64,000 nucleotides of DNA, from the NCBI GenBank assembly GCA_016271365.2, contig CM057456.1:883496001-883560000 (forward strand). The letters are read 5' to 3'. The stretch's first letter is position 1. Each line of letters starts with the position of its first letter. A model generated the notes under the pieces. That model worked only from the letters and a program-made list of their open reading frames with translations. It was not told where the DNA came from and made no database searches. Below are positions 11,317-22,929 of the stretch, piece after piece. Position numbers and translations under genes: made by a program. Source of the stretch: Neoceratodus forsteri. Its lineage: Eukaryota > Chordata > Ceratodontiformes > Ceratodontidae.

Positions 11317-12214
11317 GGTCCCCTAGTATACAGTAATTGTCTCCAGGGTGCCAGTGCTCTTGATAGATGAGAGGTAGGACAGAAGCTGCGACCCCAAAGA
11401 CGGGGGTCTGTAGCATCCTATGACATGGGCGGCCATTGAAGGAGATATTTCAATTTTAATGGACATGCATTCAAAACCATTAGCAATCGAGGTGGAATCA
11501 AGGGTGGCAACCATGAATTTGTCCTTAACATAAAGGGTGACCCCACCACCTCTAGTTTGTCTATCTGTTCTGAATAACAGATAGTTGGGAATGTTGATCT
11601 CTCTGTCCAGAGTGGATGGTCAAAGCCAAGATTCCGAGACCATAAGTACATCTGGTTCCGTGTGGATAGCCCATGCCTGTATTGAGGTGAGTTTCTTTAG
11701 GAGGCTACGCACATTAGCATGCATGAAGCTGATTCCTTTGAGCTTTGTGAGTTCTGAGGGTGAAGAGAAAGCTTTTGTTGGACCAGGGTTGAGTTCAGCA
11801 GTGCCTGAACATAATAATAGGAGGAGCACAACTTTCCTCAAGGCAACAAGTGATAGTTTGTAAATTCTAGCCCTTCTTCCGGCTAGTCAAGGCATCAGCA
11901 TAGGAGTGCAGAGGCCTGTTTTTTACACTGTGCTGCCCTAGTGATTCATATGCTAAGACCCTTGCCGAATAACACCAATGGGTGTGAATATTGGAAGGAA
12001 AAGGTAACATTCCTTGTGTAGGCAATGAGGTGCTGTTGACACTCTGAGAAGGAGATTCGATTAGGTGTAGGTGCGGGAACTTAGGGGTACAGCATGAGTT
12101 ATATAAGGACTTAATAAGTAAGCAATCTTGAGGTGAAGGTCTACCCGGAGTGTACCTTATCAAGGGTAGTGTGCATAAGGCGGTAAGGAGATGGAACCAG
12201 ATCACAACTGCCAT
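11313..12214 (-). pseudogene. L2-like LINE A: leader, 2A-like motif and endonuclease N-terminus
   Basis: The 5' coding part of LINE A. A leader of about 116 codons (12214-11867) runs by one frameshift into a leucine-rich stretch and T-A-E-L-N-P-G-P (motif 11802-11779). The endonuclease start follows: L-K-G-I-S-F-M-H-A-N-V-R-S-L-L, M-V-S-E-S-W-L near 11625, and V-I-G-C-Y-R-P-P-S near 11420. E-x-N-P-G-P after a leucine-rich run is the hallmark of 2A-like ribosome-skipping peptides, which are documented in some non-LTR retrotransposons. The canonical aspartate before the motif is replaced (D-V-E to T-A-E). The copy is broken by an in-frame stop and a frameshift, so activity is unlikely. Confidence 0.75.
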
Positions 12215-14206
12215 GGTTACAATAAAAATGGGTCAGAGAGAAGAGCTGAAGGAACATAGGCTGGTCAAATTAAGTTCCAGGTAATGCTGAGCAGCGCAGG
12301 ACCAGCAGAGGAATGTAGATGTGAAGACTTTGTATAGAAGAAAGAATTGGCCTATGGCACAGGCACCTAGAGACAAGCTACAAGAAGTCAAACTTCAGAC
12401 CTTAGTAGCGCCTTAAAGAAGGTAGAAGGAAGGACTGCCTGGGGTAGCAGTTTATCCCTGATCCGCCACTTGAGTTCAGCGGCCTAGTATGTATATAGCT
12501 GTGTACGTGTTTAAGGAGAAGGACAGGATAGGCTGGGGATGGGCCAGGCAGTGACAATGGAGGGCAGAGCAAGATGGTCTATATGATAAGGGTCGCGGGT
12601 GGGCGAAAAATGATGAAAAAAGGCTGACAGTGTCCCCTTCTAATACAGGGTTTCATGAGACCGGGCCTGTGTGTGTAAAAGTAGTTCTAATTATGTGCCT
12701 TAGAATTCAAAAAGGAATACATTTAGAATCCCTTACCTGAATACAGTCACTTTGTCATCAGCAGATTCAAACAAGACACCGAACAGTACATTTTTTTAGA
12801 TGCATAATATTTACGTTATAAAGCAGCAGTGTGATAAAAAATGTTTTCCAACCCACCTACAGTAAGTAATTTCCAACTACAGTTAATAAAAAATATTGGC
12901 ATACAGTACGCGTTAAATCTGTTTTTTCTAGGAACTTCCTATGCTGTGTGTTGTGTTATTTTTTTTATTATTTTCTCGATCTTATCCCTAAGCATGACCC
13001 TTGTCAGGTCCACGATGCTATTTGTAAGCCAAAAAAAGGACTGTCTTTTTTTCCTGTCTTGAAATTACTGATTTAAAAAAAAAAAACCTTTGCATTCTGG
13101 TAGAGCTGAAACACTGGTACTGGAAAAAAAATGTGGAATTTATTTGCAATCTTTAGAGGTAGGAGTCCTCCCCCCCACCCAATAGCCCAGGTCAGCAGGA
13201 ACCCACTGTGCAGCCATGCAGGCAGCCGTGGTTTGGGAGCAGACCTGGGTTGCCATGTCAGGAGGCAGAATGAGCTGAAGTAGCTGCTGCGCAGAAGTGT
13301 GCCTCCACTGAGGAGCTTGGGTGGTGGGTTTCGGCACCAGAGCAACTCCTGCAGTGGGGCGAGAAAGCTTGCTCTTGCTGCATGGGCACTGTGTGTGCAC
13401 AAGGCCAACAGTGGCAGTGCTTGTGCTTGGAGTGGAGGGTGGGATTATGGAAACGGACAAAAAAACGGGGACCAAATACATGTGCACTGAGCCATCTATA
13501 TGAGCTGCAAACATCATCCTTCTCATGCTTCTGTTACTGCAGTTAGTCTCTGTGGTTTATACTAATCCCTTATCTCCTTCATATACAGAGCATATCTCAA
13601 ATCCCTGTTTTTCCTTACCTCTCTAATCTAAACTCCATCACACCTATCCTTCCTAATACACCCACTCTTTTTGGTTCATTTGTTAAATCTGATCATTTTT
13701 TGTTTTACAGCTTTGTTTACTTTATGCCTACCTTCCTCAAAGTCTCCTATCTTTCCTTTAGTCTCATACCTACTTTTCTTGCCAGTCTTACTTGACTCAA
13801 TTCCATGCTCCATCCTGGAGACTGGCTTTGGGACACTTCTTGGGGAAATCCTTCCCCCGTTCTGGACCCCAGGTGGGGTTGGATAAGCTCTCCTGTGCTT
13901 AACTATAGTTTGCCCTTGAGGCTTGGTGGAACTTGTGGAGTCCCTGGGATGGATGGTATGGAGACATGCAGCTATCATGCAGAGGAAGGCACACTTTTCC
14001 CCCTTAATGAGCTAGTTCTCAATCCACTATGCTAGCAGTGTTCTTGTAGATGCATGATCTTTTTTCATAACATCTGGAGTCAGTGGATGATGTATATTCT
14101 TGAGGTTAGGGATGATTTTACATCATAAGGTTATGTTTAACAGGAGTGAGGTTGCCATCTTGCAGTGACCCCCCACCGCTGCCTGCCCCCCTCCAGATGT
14201 CCATCA
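12215..14206. other. Probable LINE A 5' leader, then unassigned DNA
   Basis: The part up to about 12640 is probably LINE A's untranslated leader, judged only by position. The rest has no recognised gene or repeat. Confidence 0.4.
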
Positions 14207-14300
14207 GAGGCAGTATAGCATAGTGGCTAAGGTCCCCGAACTGCAAACCTGGAAACATGGGTTTGAATCACATCAGCCCCCACTCTGGAATACACTGCCT
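14207..14300 (+). mobile_element. tRNA-derived SINE head
   Basis: AGTATAGCATAGTGGCTAAGG resembles an RNA polymerase III A box, and GGGTTTGAATC about 40 bases later resembles a B box. The intervening CGAACTGCAAACCTGG is nearly shared with the full SINE at 48708-48905. The CORE domain is absent, so this is a 3'-truncated or diverged copy. Confidence 0.65.
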
Positions 14301-16529
14301 TGATGAAGAATCTGTTTGGAAGTGTGCTTGTTACCTTTTGTAAGAAATAATGTGCTACGTGAGTTCTGAAACCCATTGCTCAGTGCTGGTTCTTTTCCTT
14401 GGTGCATGATTGACTCAGTATTTCAAGGCACAGGCAGTTTGAGTGGAGCCGTGACTGTAGTTCAAAACTTGACACTGTCACGATGCGGCATTCTCAATAA
14501 CAGGCATTCACGTCACTCAGTTTGACCGACAGACGTTGATAATCTGATATGCATTCACAAAGTATAATGCAGAGTCACATAACCATACATACTTTTGTTG
14601 TCTGCCTCTGAATTTTAATGAAAAAAAAAATACTGTAGATGAGGGCAGTTTCCACTCAACAGGAAAGGAGTGAACACTGTGCCTCTTTGGTGCCCACATA
14701 AAGAAGATCATGTTCACGATATATGCTGCTTTCCAGTGCATGCGCATGTCATAACAACACTGGGGTGCAGCACTAACTAAGTACCAGAACATGTATTTCG
14801 GCACATATGGAGTATTTAAACTGTAAACACACAGTCAAAATATTTACTTTCAGCAGCCATCTAAGGTAACAGAATCCTAATGATGGCATTCTTGTTCGAG
14901 GTTTTGTATTTCAGTCTATAAAAAATTAATCAAACTGACTTATAATTCATTTTGATTATATGGTTGACATTCAAGCACGTGCATGAACTCATTTACAGAG
15001 CCGTGCATGAGTGCTTATAAACAGATGTCTGTTGCCTTGCACTGAAGTTGGGCTGAAGTGAACAGCTGTATTTTTATAAACAAAAACCCAGCACAGTGAA
15101 AACCAGTACTGAATTTATTTGAAGAAAATGAGAACAAAGACATACCGATGTTGACCAAAATAGTTTTTTATTCAAAAAAGTAAATGGCACAGACAGACAA
15201 TAAACAAACATAAACTGAGGTTAACAGTGTCATAGCAATTGCGATTTGTAATTTCATTCATGGAGAGCATGTTTCTGTGTCACATTTAGGTTCTGAGAGC
15301 TGCCGATCTAATTATCGCACTATATTTAACATATGGGTTGATCACTGTCTGCAAGTGCTGTTATTCTTCAGTTTTCATCTGATTTCTATAATTTAATGCA
15401 CATGTCATAATTTAGAACACTCACCTTTGCAATAGCAAATTCATACAGTACTGTGATACGGAAGTGGACGTAATTTCCTGAACTTGCGTCACTTCCCTTT
15501 ACACGAACTGCCCTTACAACACTCGGAAGTATTTGGGGGCAAGCGAAATTGAGCTTAAAACAACAAAGAACCCATCAAACAGGTCAGAAATAAATTGTCT
15601 ATTTTAGTACAGTTATACATTACAATAGCTATTTACTGAGACATAACAAGATTAATCCTCACTAGAAACCTGCTCTTTAATTCTAATATTTCTAGGTAGG
15701 TAGTATATGCTTGTTATTCCCAGTGTGATATCTTTAACATGAACTCTGCACCACAAGAGGCTCATACCTGACTGCTGGATGAAATTATTTTTTTATTAAT
15801 CAGTAAGTGGCATTCTCTGACAAAATGCAGGTCAATTCAATCAGCGCAGCAAGCTTGAGAAGATATTTTAACTTACTTTATAAGCCCAGCAAGCTTGTAT
15901 TACCTTAGGGTCATAACAGATCACAGCTGCTTTTTGCATTTTTTACACGTTTTTAGCTCTCACATGGCACGTTATATTATGGCAAGCTACCAATAAGAAG
16001 CTCTTTTCTAAGGCTGAACCATTCTAGCGGTTCCTTTTGTCTGTGCTAACACACAAACTGTTCAGCAGCTTAAATTGTTATTTGTCTGTGTCTCTTCTGT
16101 TTTTAAATAGTCTGTGGGTGGCACATGCTTGTAGTGCCCTTACCTGTGGTGTAGCTAATGGGGGGGGGTATAACTGGACATGTGCTTCTGTCCTCTTCCA
16201 CTGTCAGATACAAAAGGGGGCTCAGTACAAGAAAGTGGTGCCACTTAGAAGAAAAGGTAACCCTGTCCGCTACAAGCACTTTCGGGACATCCCACGTCAA
16301 TCCCACTATTTGCTCTGCCATCACGGCTCTGGCATCCTCGGCCCTGGACACTGAAACAGCAAGGAATGGGAAATGTGAAAAATGTTGGGGGGATGTGAAC
16401 TTACCATGAATTTCAGAACAGCAGCCTTTCCTTAAGGAGCTGCAGCAACAACAAACTCTGGCCGGAGCCAGTACTACTGCAGCCAAGCTAAGGGAGGAAC
16501 ATGGCACTGACTGCTGTGTTGAAGTTGGT
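14301..16529. other. No recognised gene
   Basis: Mostly AT-rich. A short imperfect palindrome lies at about 15461-15500 (GGAAGTGGACGTAATTTCC against its inverse). Nothing else is supported. Confidence 0.5.
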
Positions 16530-16770
16530 GGCAGAGTTCTATGCGGATGTGCGATGACTTGCGCATGCGCACTGAACTCCAGTGGCATGGCGGTATAGTC
16601 TACCGTGTCCAAGATGGCCACTGGAACCCAGTGCGCATCCACGAGTTGCCGAGCACGCGCATAGAACTCTAGTGGCCATCTTGGAAATTGCAGACTGTGC
16701 CGCCAGAGTTCAGTGCATATGTGCAAGTTGCTGTGCATGCTCACTGAACTCTGACACCATCTTGGACATG
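16530..16770. repeat. CpG-rich degenerate repeat with NRF1-like and YY1-like motifs
   Basis: Degenerate units, some inverted, repeat the phrases AGTTCTATGCGC, CACTGAACTC and CAGTGGC. TGCGCATGCGCA at 16560-16571 fits the NRF1 consensus. CCAAGATGGCCA at 16609-16620, TGGCCATCTTGG at 16673-16684 and CCATCTTGG at 16757-16765 fit the YY1 core. The motifs are seen directly; regulatory activity is inference. Confidence 0.55.
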
Positions 16771-17639
16771 GCAGATGGACAAAATAGTTTGGTAAACGCG
16801 CAGTGATTGCCGTTCACCTACACTATTTAACAAGTCCAGTCGATATCTGAAAAGCTCCCTTTTCTCTATGCACTCGCAAGACAGCTGCAGGGCTACTCTC
16901 ACTGCAGCTGTAAAGACCACAGTCCTCCTAACAGAGGCTTTTCTCAGAGCTTTTGGGAGCATGTAATAACTGTACTTTGCAGCAAAACCACAGGCTGTAT
17001 GCACCACAAAAACTTTGATAAAGCAAAAAATAGAACAGGAGGTCAGTTTAGCCTGCTATTGTATTTTAATATTAAAACCACACCAGACATGGTTTTTAGA
17101 ATAACTTTATTAAACTGTCAGCCAAAAAAAAGACAGCATACAAGACAGTGGAAAATAGTGTGGTGTTTTATGTCACAGTGAACTAGTAGAACAGTGGAGT
17201 TTGTGATACAGAAATATTACCAAAAAAACAAACACATTTTACCTTGGATTCTTATTTTATGTTATCTATCCGAACTTGTGGCCATCATTTAAATTACCAA
17301 CTTCAAATAGTGTTGCACACTTTTACTTTTTTATAAAATGTGGTACTCCTATTCTGTGTAATGACCCATCTAGTAGTAGTCAGGTTTTATTTTGTTGTTT
17401 CTTTATGTTTTCCTATATCCTTTCCCTATCCCTTTGGGCTTATGAGTTTCCAAACCGTCTTTTATTTTAATCCACTTGATTTCTCTCTTAGAAAACAAAC
17501 CTGAGGTTGGTGAGGGGAGCAGGGAACAATAGTTGGCTAGCACAAGGCACCATGTGGGAGTGTGCAGATGCCATTCCCAATAGCTGTTTTTGGCCTCCTT
17601 GAGAAAGGTTTGCTCCCACAAGGTCCTAGTGCCTTCAGA
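16771..17639. other. No recognised feature
   Basis: AT-rich DNA without coding or repeat signal that I can name. Confidence 0.5.
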
Positions 17640-18235
17640 CAAGACCCATAATTGGCAGTCAGTGAGCTTGCCTGGTGGTGTGGCGTTAGCAGTACTGCCC
17701 ACCACACCAATGACCCAGGATCAGGAGCAATCTCAGGTTGCAGGGGCTGGCTGGGAGGATAGAGCATTCAAAGGGCTGCTTTACTGTCCCAGGGAGGGGA
17801 GGCTACCAGCTTCACCACATGACTGCTACCAGGTGGTGATCTGATGGTAGGACAATTTGAAGCAGTAAGAACAGGAGGGAGCTGCAGGACTTCTGCATTG
17901 TGTGCTTGCCTCTTCTCGCACATGTTGATGTGTGCATCTCAGCAACAGGGAGGGAGAAAATCAGGAGGAAAACTTCATGGGGATGAGCTTCATGAAGCCC
18001 TGCCTGTGCTGTCATGGCCCGCTGTGCCTTGCAGCCAGGGGCACTCTTAATATGTGTGCTCCAGTGCTCTAAGGACTGGGGATGGCCCACCCCTCCCTGA
18101 CCCCACCATATGGGGAAATCTGCAGCGGAAGCAGCCCCTAGGTAGCAGTGGCTGGAGATGGCTGCAGCTCACTGGGACAGGGCTTATAGCCACCCATCCT
18201 TCATGGTAGGATAAAAACCTTTATGGAAAAAAAAA
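17640..18235 (+). mobile_element. Poly(A)-ended retroposon, probably related to 22930-23592
   Basis: The head, about 17670-17840, matches that of the retroposon at 22930. Both contain CCCACCACACCAATGACCCAGG or a close variant, then GGGGCTGGCTGGGAGGATAGAGCAT and GGGCTGCTTTACTGTCCCAGGGA with changes. A short A-run preceded by ATAAAAACCTTTATGG ends the region. The middle sections do not match clearly by eye, so the full extent is uncertain. Confidence 0.45.
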
Positions 18236-19053
18236 GTGGCAATCATTGGAGAAGATATTCAGGAAGATCTTCAGTTATGGTAAGTATGTAACTTATTTTT
18301 TCCCTGAAGATATACTGTAGATACAGACTTTGTAATTTTTCTGTCATTGCTACTACATGCACAGTAACCATGACTAAGTGAATCATAATGTTTTGTTTTT
18401 TTTATTTCCCATAGGTGCACTTTAAAAATTTACTATCGCACCCATAACAAAGAAAACATAATGATTTTCGGTCGTGATTACTTTATGTACAGTTACCATG
18501 AAGAACTCAATCATGTTTTTCTTTCCTTGAACAGTGACACATATCTGTATTTTAGCTTTAGCTTCTGCAAATGTGCCTGCAAAATATGATTAAAATGTAT
18601 TATATTAAAAACTATTAAGAGTTTAATTCCAAAATCATCAAAAGGCCATATTCTGGGTTATTTTCTAATGAACATGAATGTTCCAGGTTCCAAATCAGAA
18701 CCTCTTTTTCGCTATTTCAGAGAAAGAAAAGTCTTAAAAACTGTATTTTATGTAATTTGAGCACTCTATATTTCATAAACTACCAAACCTATTATTTTCA
18801 AATTTACTAGCTTTAGAGATCCTACCACAATAGGTATTCCAAATTGTTGGTCCCCAGGTCTCAGGGTGGTCGAGTTATAAGTGCCCAGAAATCAAGGTTT
18901 AATAAAGAAGCACCTACTCAATCGTAACTACTGTATTGTGGTGTCACTGAGCCTCTATAATGTGCCCTGTTCCTCTCAAAGCGCTAGTTTTCATGGTCAG
19001 GTTTCATAGGAGCAGTCCTCTGTAGTCATTACCTTGGCTTAAAAGAGTGTCGT
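18236..19053. other. Mostly unassigned; possible DIRS-terminus remnant at the start
   Basis: GAGAAGATATTCAGGAAGATC near 18250 is similar to the DIRS terminus at 22285-22342, but it is too short to be sure. The rest is AT-rich with no recognised gene. Confidence 0.35.
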
Positions 19054-20597
19054 ATGTCGGTGCTTCTCATGAAGGAGATTCTAGGCCTTTTTGAGCAACA
19101 GGGCAGTGAAAGTAGTGCCAGAGATGGAGCTCAACACAGGCGTCTACTCCAATTACTTTCTCTGTCCAAAAAAGTCAGGGGCATGCACCCTATTCTCAAC
19201 CTCAGGAAACTGAACAAGTTCATGCAGTGGGAGAAGTTTAAAATGATCTCCCTAGGGACCGTGCTACTGCTCCTCAAACCACAGGACTGGCTTGCTTCCC
19301 TGGACATGCAGGATGCCTACCAGCATATCCTGGTCAACCTCAGCCACCACTGGTTTCTCTGCTTTGTGGTTTTGGGTCAGCATTACCAATTTTGAGTCCT
19401 GCCATTTGGGCTATCATCAGTGCCATGAGTCTTTACAAAGTGCTTTGCTGTTCTTGCAGCGCTCCTTCAAAAGCTCGTACTCCAGGTTTTTTCCATATCT
19501 AGATGATTGCTTGTTAGCTAATCCATTCAAACAGAAGATGGAATGAACAGCGGCCACAGCCTCTCAATTCCTGACCTCCACAGGAATCATGTTAAATCTA
19601 GAGAATTAGCAGCTTCAGCCCTCTCAACAGCTCCACTTCAAAGGGGCCATCCTGGGCACCACCAAGGCAAAGGCCTTTCTTCCAGAGGACAGATGGAAAG
19701 CCAGCCTTTAGATGGCTCAATTCATCATGGAGCACAAGTCTGTTTGGTTCATTCCATGCAGCACATGTTAGGTCTCACAGCCTCCTCCATCTTCATGGCA
19801 CCTCTGGCTCAGCTACACATGAGGACAACCCAGTGAATGCTCAGCATGCAGTGGTCTCCAGCAACACATCCTCAGTCTTATCCCATCAAGGTGATGAAGC
19901 CTCTGCTTTGGCCACTCGCATAATGGACACAGGAGGACAACCTCCTCCAAGGCCTTACCTTCTCTCAACATGAGCCTTAGGTAACCCTTACCATAGACTT
20001 GTCTCTGCCAGAATGGGAGATCATTGTTAGGGCCACCACACTCAGGGAGTTTGTAGCCCTACAGAATCCCACCTCCATATCAATGAGTTTGAGATGAGAG
20101 CAGTTCATTTCACCCTCTGGGCCCTGGTGAACTTAGTCAGCCACAAGATAGTCCTCCTCCATACGGACAACAAGTCTGTCATGTACTACATCAAGAAACA
20201 GGGTGGTGCACACTCTTATCCTCTTTGCAGAGAGGCAATGAGAGTGTGGGAATGATGTTTGAAACAGGATGTTCTGATCCAGGCAATTTACATGCCAGGG
20301 GCTCAGAACATTCTAACAGAAGAGCTTGGCGGAACAGAAGCCAATCCTCATGAATTGTTGTTGACACCAGATGTTGTGCAATCTCTGTTCGATGACTGGG
20401 GAACCCCAGATGTGGACCTTTTTGCATCCCCATTCAATGCCAGACTGCCCCGATTCTGCTCCAGAAATCCAGTGCATGGTATTTTCTGTCAGGATGCATT
20501 CAGGCTGCAGTGGACACATCTCTTTCTGTGTGCATTTCCTCCTATTCCTCTAATTCAGAGGTATTGCTCAAGCTGGAGCCACACGGGGACAAGATGA
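19054..20597 (+). pseudogene. DIRS reverse transcriptase and RNase H (frameshifted)
   Basis: Would copy the element RNA and degrade the RNA strand. Reverse transcriptase motifs are P-I-L-N-L-R-K-L-N-K (19190), W-L-A-S-L-D-M-Q-D-A-Y (19285), L-P-F-G-L-S (19400) and F-P-Y-L-D-D-C-L-L (19490), so the Y-x-D-D box is kept. RNase H traces are H-T-D-N-K-S-V (20162) and M-P-G-A-Q-N-I-L-T-E (20290). The following W-G-T-P-D-V-D-L-F-A-S (20398) is typical of DIRS elements. Several frameshifts and stops make it non-functional. Confidence 0.85.
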
Positions 20598-20844
20598 TTC
20601 TGGGTGCCCCATTATAACCTCAACAGATATGGTTTCCCCTGCTTAGCAGGTTGTCAGTCAGCCCTTCCTGTCCAAACAGACTTGTTGACACTGGAGTCTC
20701 TGGTTCACCACAATCTGCACTTCCTTCATCTCCACGCCTGGCTTCTGAAGAAATAGAAGTGGGCAGGTATAAAGTGTCTCAGAAGGTCTCTGAAATTCTT
20801 TTGACTGCTTGTAAGCCCTCCACCAGGAAAATCTACACAGCCAA

Positions 20845-21772
20845 ATGAAAACTTTTTCCCAGTGGTGCTCCAAATCCATTATAGACCTATTCCAATGCCC
20901 ACGAGACAGGGTTTTAGAGTACTTGACAGACCTCTCTGATGCAGGCTTGCAATACTCTACAGTTAAGATCCATTTGTACACTGTTTCAGGGTACCACGAG
21001 CCCATACAGAACCTCTCTCTAACCCAAGTGCCTCTCTTTAAGCGGTTCCTGAAAGGCATTTTGCACACAAGGCCCTCAGTCAGGAAACCCATCGTGGCCT
21101 GGAATCTCAACCTTATGTTGGATATGCTCACTCATAAACCTTTTCAACCTTTGGCTTTGTGTGACCTGAAATTCCTAACTTGGAAAGCCACATATCTAGT
21201 GGCCATCACCTCTGCCTGCAGAGTCTCTGAGATATATGCAGTGGTAACAGATCCTCCGTATACTGTTTTCTAAAGAGACAAGGTGATTTTCCACACACAT
21301 CCCAAGTTCTTGCCTAAGGTGGTGTTGAAGCTTCACTTAAATCAGCCTCTAGTGCTGCCTACATGCTTTCCCAAATTCCAGAATGAGCGGGGAGTGCACC
21401 CTCCACTCTCTGGACATTAAAAGAGCCCTCACATTCTACCTTGCTAGAACTAAGGATTTCCGACAGTCTCAGCACTTCTTCATTTTCTTTTACCCAAATT
21501 GGTTGGGTCAGCCTGTTACAATCAAATGCATTTCTGCATGGATTGTCAGTTGCCTACGTTACTGCTGTTCTATGGCACAGGTCAAACTGGAGGGCCAGGT
21601 TCGTGCCAACTCTACCAGAGTGTTTGCTACATCCCAGGCAGAGATTCGCTCTGTACCTATCAGTGATATTTTTAGGACTGCCACTTGGAGCACAGTGTGC
21701 ACTTTTATCAAGCACTATGCCCTCGACGTTCATGCCAGGCAGTGTGTTTTTTTTTGGCCAGATAATCCTTAA
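20845..21772 (+). pseudogene. DIRS tyrosine recombinase (broken)
   Basis: Would insert the circular DIRS DNA by site-specific-type recombination. An N-terminal SAM-like helical part at 20845-21120 is followed by S-A-C-R-V-S-E-I (about 21210), carrying the first catalytic arginine. The second block at 21610 reads A-N-S-T-R-V-F-A-T, keeping the arginine but with asparagine where family members usually have histidine. The nucleophile block is F-I-K-H-Y-A-L-D-V near 21707, with tyrosine present. A stop at 21271 and a frame change split the gene. Confidence 0.85.
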
Positions 21773-21854
21773 TGGACTTCTGTCCTGAGTGAGCTCCAGC
21801 GCCTACTGTCCTGCTCAGGGGGACTTTCATCTCAGCTTGGTAACTCTAACCCAT

Positions 21855-21957
21855 TGGTGTGAATCAGTGGTGAAGATAGGTTCCTGGAAGATATTAAAAT
21901 TATGCACTCACTGTAATTCTTGATCTTCTAGGAATATCTTCACCATTGATTCACACA
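21855..21957. repeat. DIRS internal complementary region
   Basis: Two outward-facing terminal-repeat complements meet here. GGTGTGAATCAGTGGTGAAGAT is followed about 60 bases on by ATCTTCACCATTGATTCACAC. The second half is complementary to the right terminal repeat at 22288-22342. This arrangement templates circular replication intermediates in DIRS elements. Confidence 0.8.
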
Positions 21958-22284
21958 CCCACCCTCCATTGCCTGGGCTCACTGTTTCTGTTCAGTTTTC
22001 TTGAACCCTTGTTTTTGGTTGGTCTGTGAAGACACTGTGTTTTTTGTTAACCATTCTTACATAGGTCACAAGGGCTATCTTGTGCCCGTAGGTTAAGTCT
22101 ATTAGTGTTAGGTTATGCTTCACCTCCTCAGTAAAAAAGATACTGAAGCAGTTGAGGGCCAATACTGAGGTAAGGCATGCAGCACGAGCTAGTCTCATGG
22201 TACCATGCATACATGCAGCTCACTTCAGTGCCGGCCCTCCTGGAAAGTTCTGGCTCCCTCAGAGTCCTAGCACCTCTGGCTCAG

Positions 22285-22342
22285 AACCCATGGGTGTGAA
22301 TCAATAGTGGAGATATTCCTAAAAGATCAAGAATTACAGTGA
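22285..22342 (+). repeat. DIRS right terminal repeat
   Basis: GGGTGTGAATCAATAGTGGAG through AAGAATTACAGTGAG is the reverse complement of the second half of the internal complementary region. This fixes the element's right end at about 22342. Confidence 0.75.
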
Positions 22343-22885
22343 GGACTTCTGGTTGGCACCAGAGTGAAGATTGCAGCATAGCTTTGGAGTTGCATCTCCC
22401 ATACAGAAAACATAACCTCATTTCAGTCATAACTACTTGTTTTTCAAAGAATTTGACACATATATGAGGTTCTTTCAAGTGCCATCAGGCAATCTACTAG
22501 AGTGAAAATTAATTCTCGCTCTGGAGATCCAGATGGTTCATGCCCAGACAGATAGGACTCTGAGCAGCCCCAGGCCACAGACCAGCAATCTGAATTAATG
22601 GATGAGCCTCAAGAAGTCAGACCTACTCTGGGGAAAAACAAATTCAAAAAAGTCAAGCTTGAAACAGTGTAGAAAGAGATTCTGTCCTATCGTGCAGATG
22701 TTAAGCAAACCCTTCAAGACTTACATAAAGACATGGCTGACCTGGAATAGCGTTCTGATGATCTGGAATGCCACATGACCACCACTGACGACAGACTCGA
22801 TGACATGGAAACTACATTCCAGGAGATCATGGACACCGAAGCCTTCACTTTATCCCACCAAGAAGACGCTGAAAACTCAACTCAA
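22343..22885 (+). pseudogene. L1 ORF1 fragment (coiled-coil region)
   Basis: From about 22640 one frame reads a charged heptad-like coiled coil with D-L-H-K-D-M-A-D-L-E, R-L-D-D-M-E and H-Q-E-D-A-E-N-S, interrupted by two stops. This matches the L1 ORF1 RNA-binding protein just before its RNA-recognition domain, which is missing. The fragment starts exactly where the DIRS element ends. Confidence 0.65.
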
Positions 22886-22929
22886 CTAATTTTTATTTGT
22901 AAAAAAGCATCATTCAACAAGTATTCTGG

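Larger units (their letters stand above)
2481..12640 (-). mobile_element. L2-like LINE A, split by a nested transposon
   Basis: A non-LTR retrotransposon on the minus strand. Its 3' end is at 2481 with an ATTG-type microsatellite; the reverse transcriptase and linker run to 5463; the endonuclease, 2A-like motif and leader lie at 11313-12214, with a probable 5' leader up to about 12640. The two halves are separated by a transposon at 5460-11316. Joining the flanks across one TTAA restores an uninterrupted endonuclease reading G-D-L-N-Y-D-W-L-S, matching the equivalent stretch of LINE B (S-D-L-N-L-D-W-L-S). Without the insertion the element is about 4.3 kb, close to full length for the L2/CR1 group. 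The 5' boundary is a guess. Confidence 0.85.
19054..22342 (+). mobile_element. DIRS-type retrotransposon, 5' truncated and decayed
   Basis: Reverse transcriptase, RNase H and tyrosine recombinase remnants are followed by an internal complementary region (21855-21957) and a right terminal repeat ending at 22342. This set and order are diagnostic of DIRS elements, which integrate with a tyrosine recombinase and make no target duplication. The gag gene and left terminal repeat are missing. Confidence 0.9.

Noticed and set aside
12720..12790. Minus-strand protein-like stretch ending in a strong CAG/GTAAGG donor
   Set aside because: No AG acceptor lies close upstream on that strand and an in-frame stop precedes it.
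16103..16744. 213-codon minus-strand open frame
   Set aside because: It crosses a CpG-rich repeat array and shows no domain or start context; stop avoidance is explained by composition.
18239..18330. Possible DIRS terminus
   Set aside because: Similarity covers only about 20 bases and no DIRS protein is adjacent.
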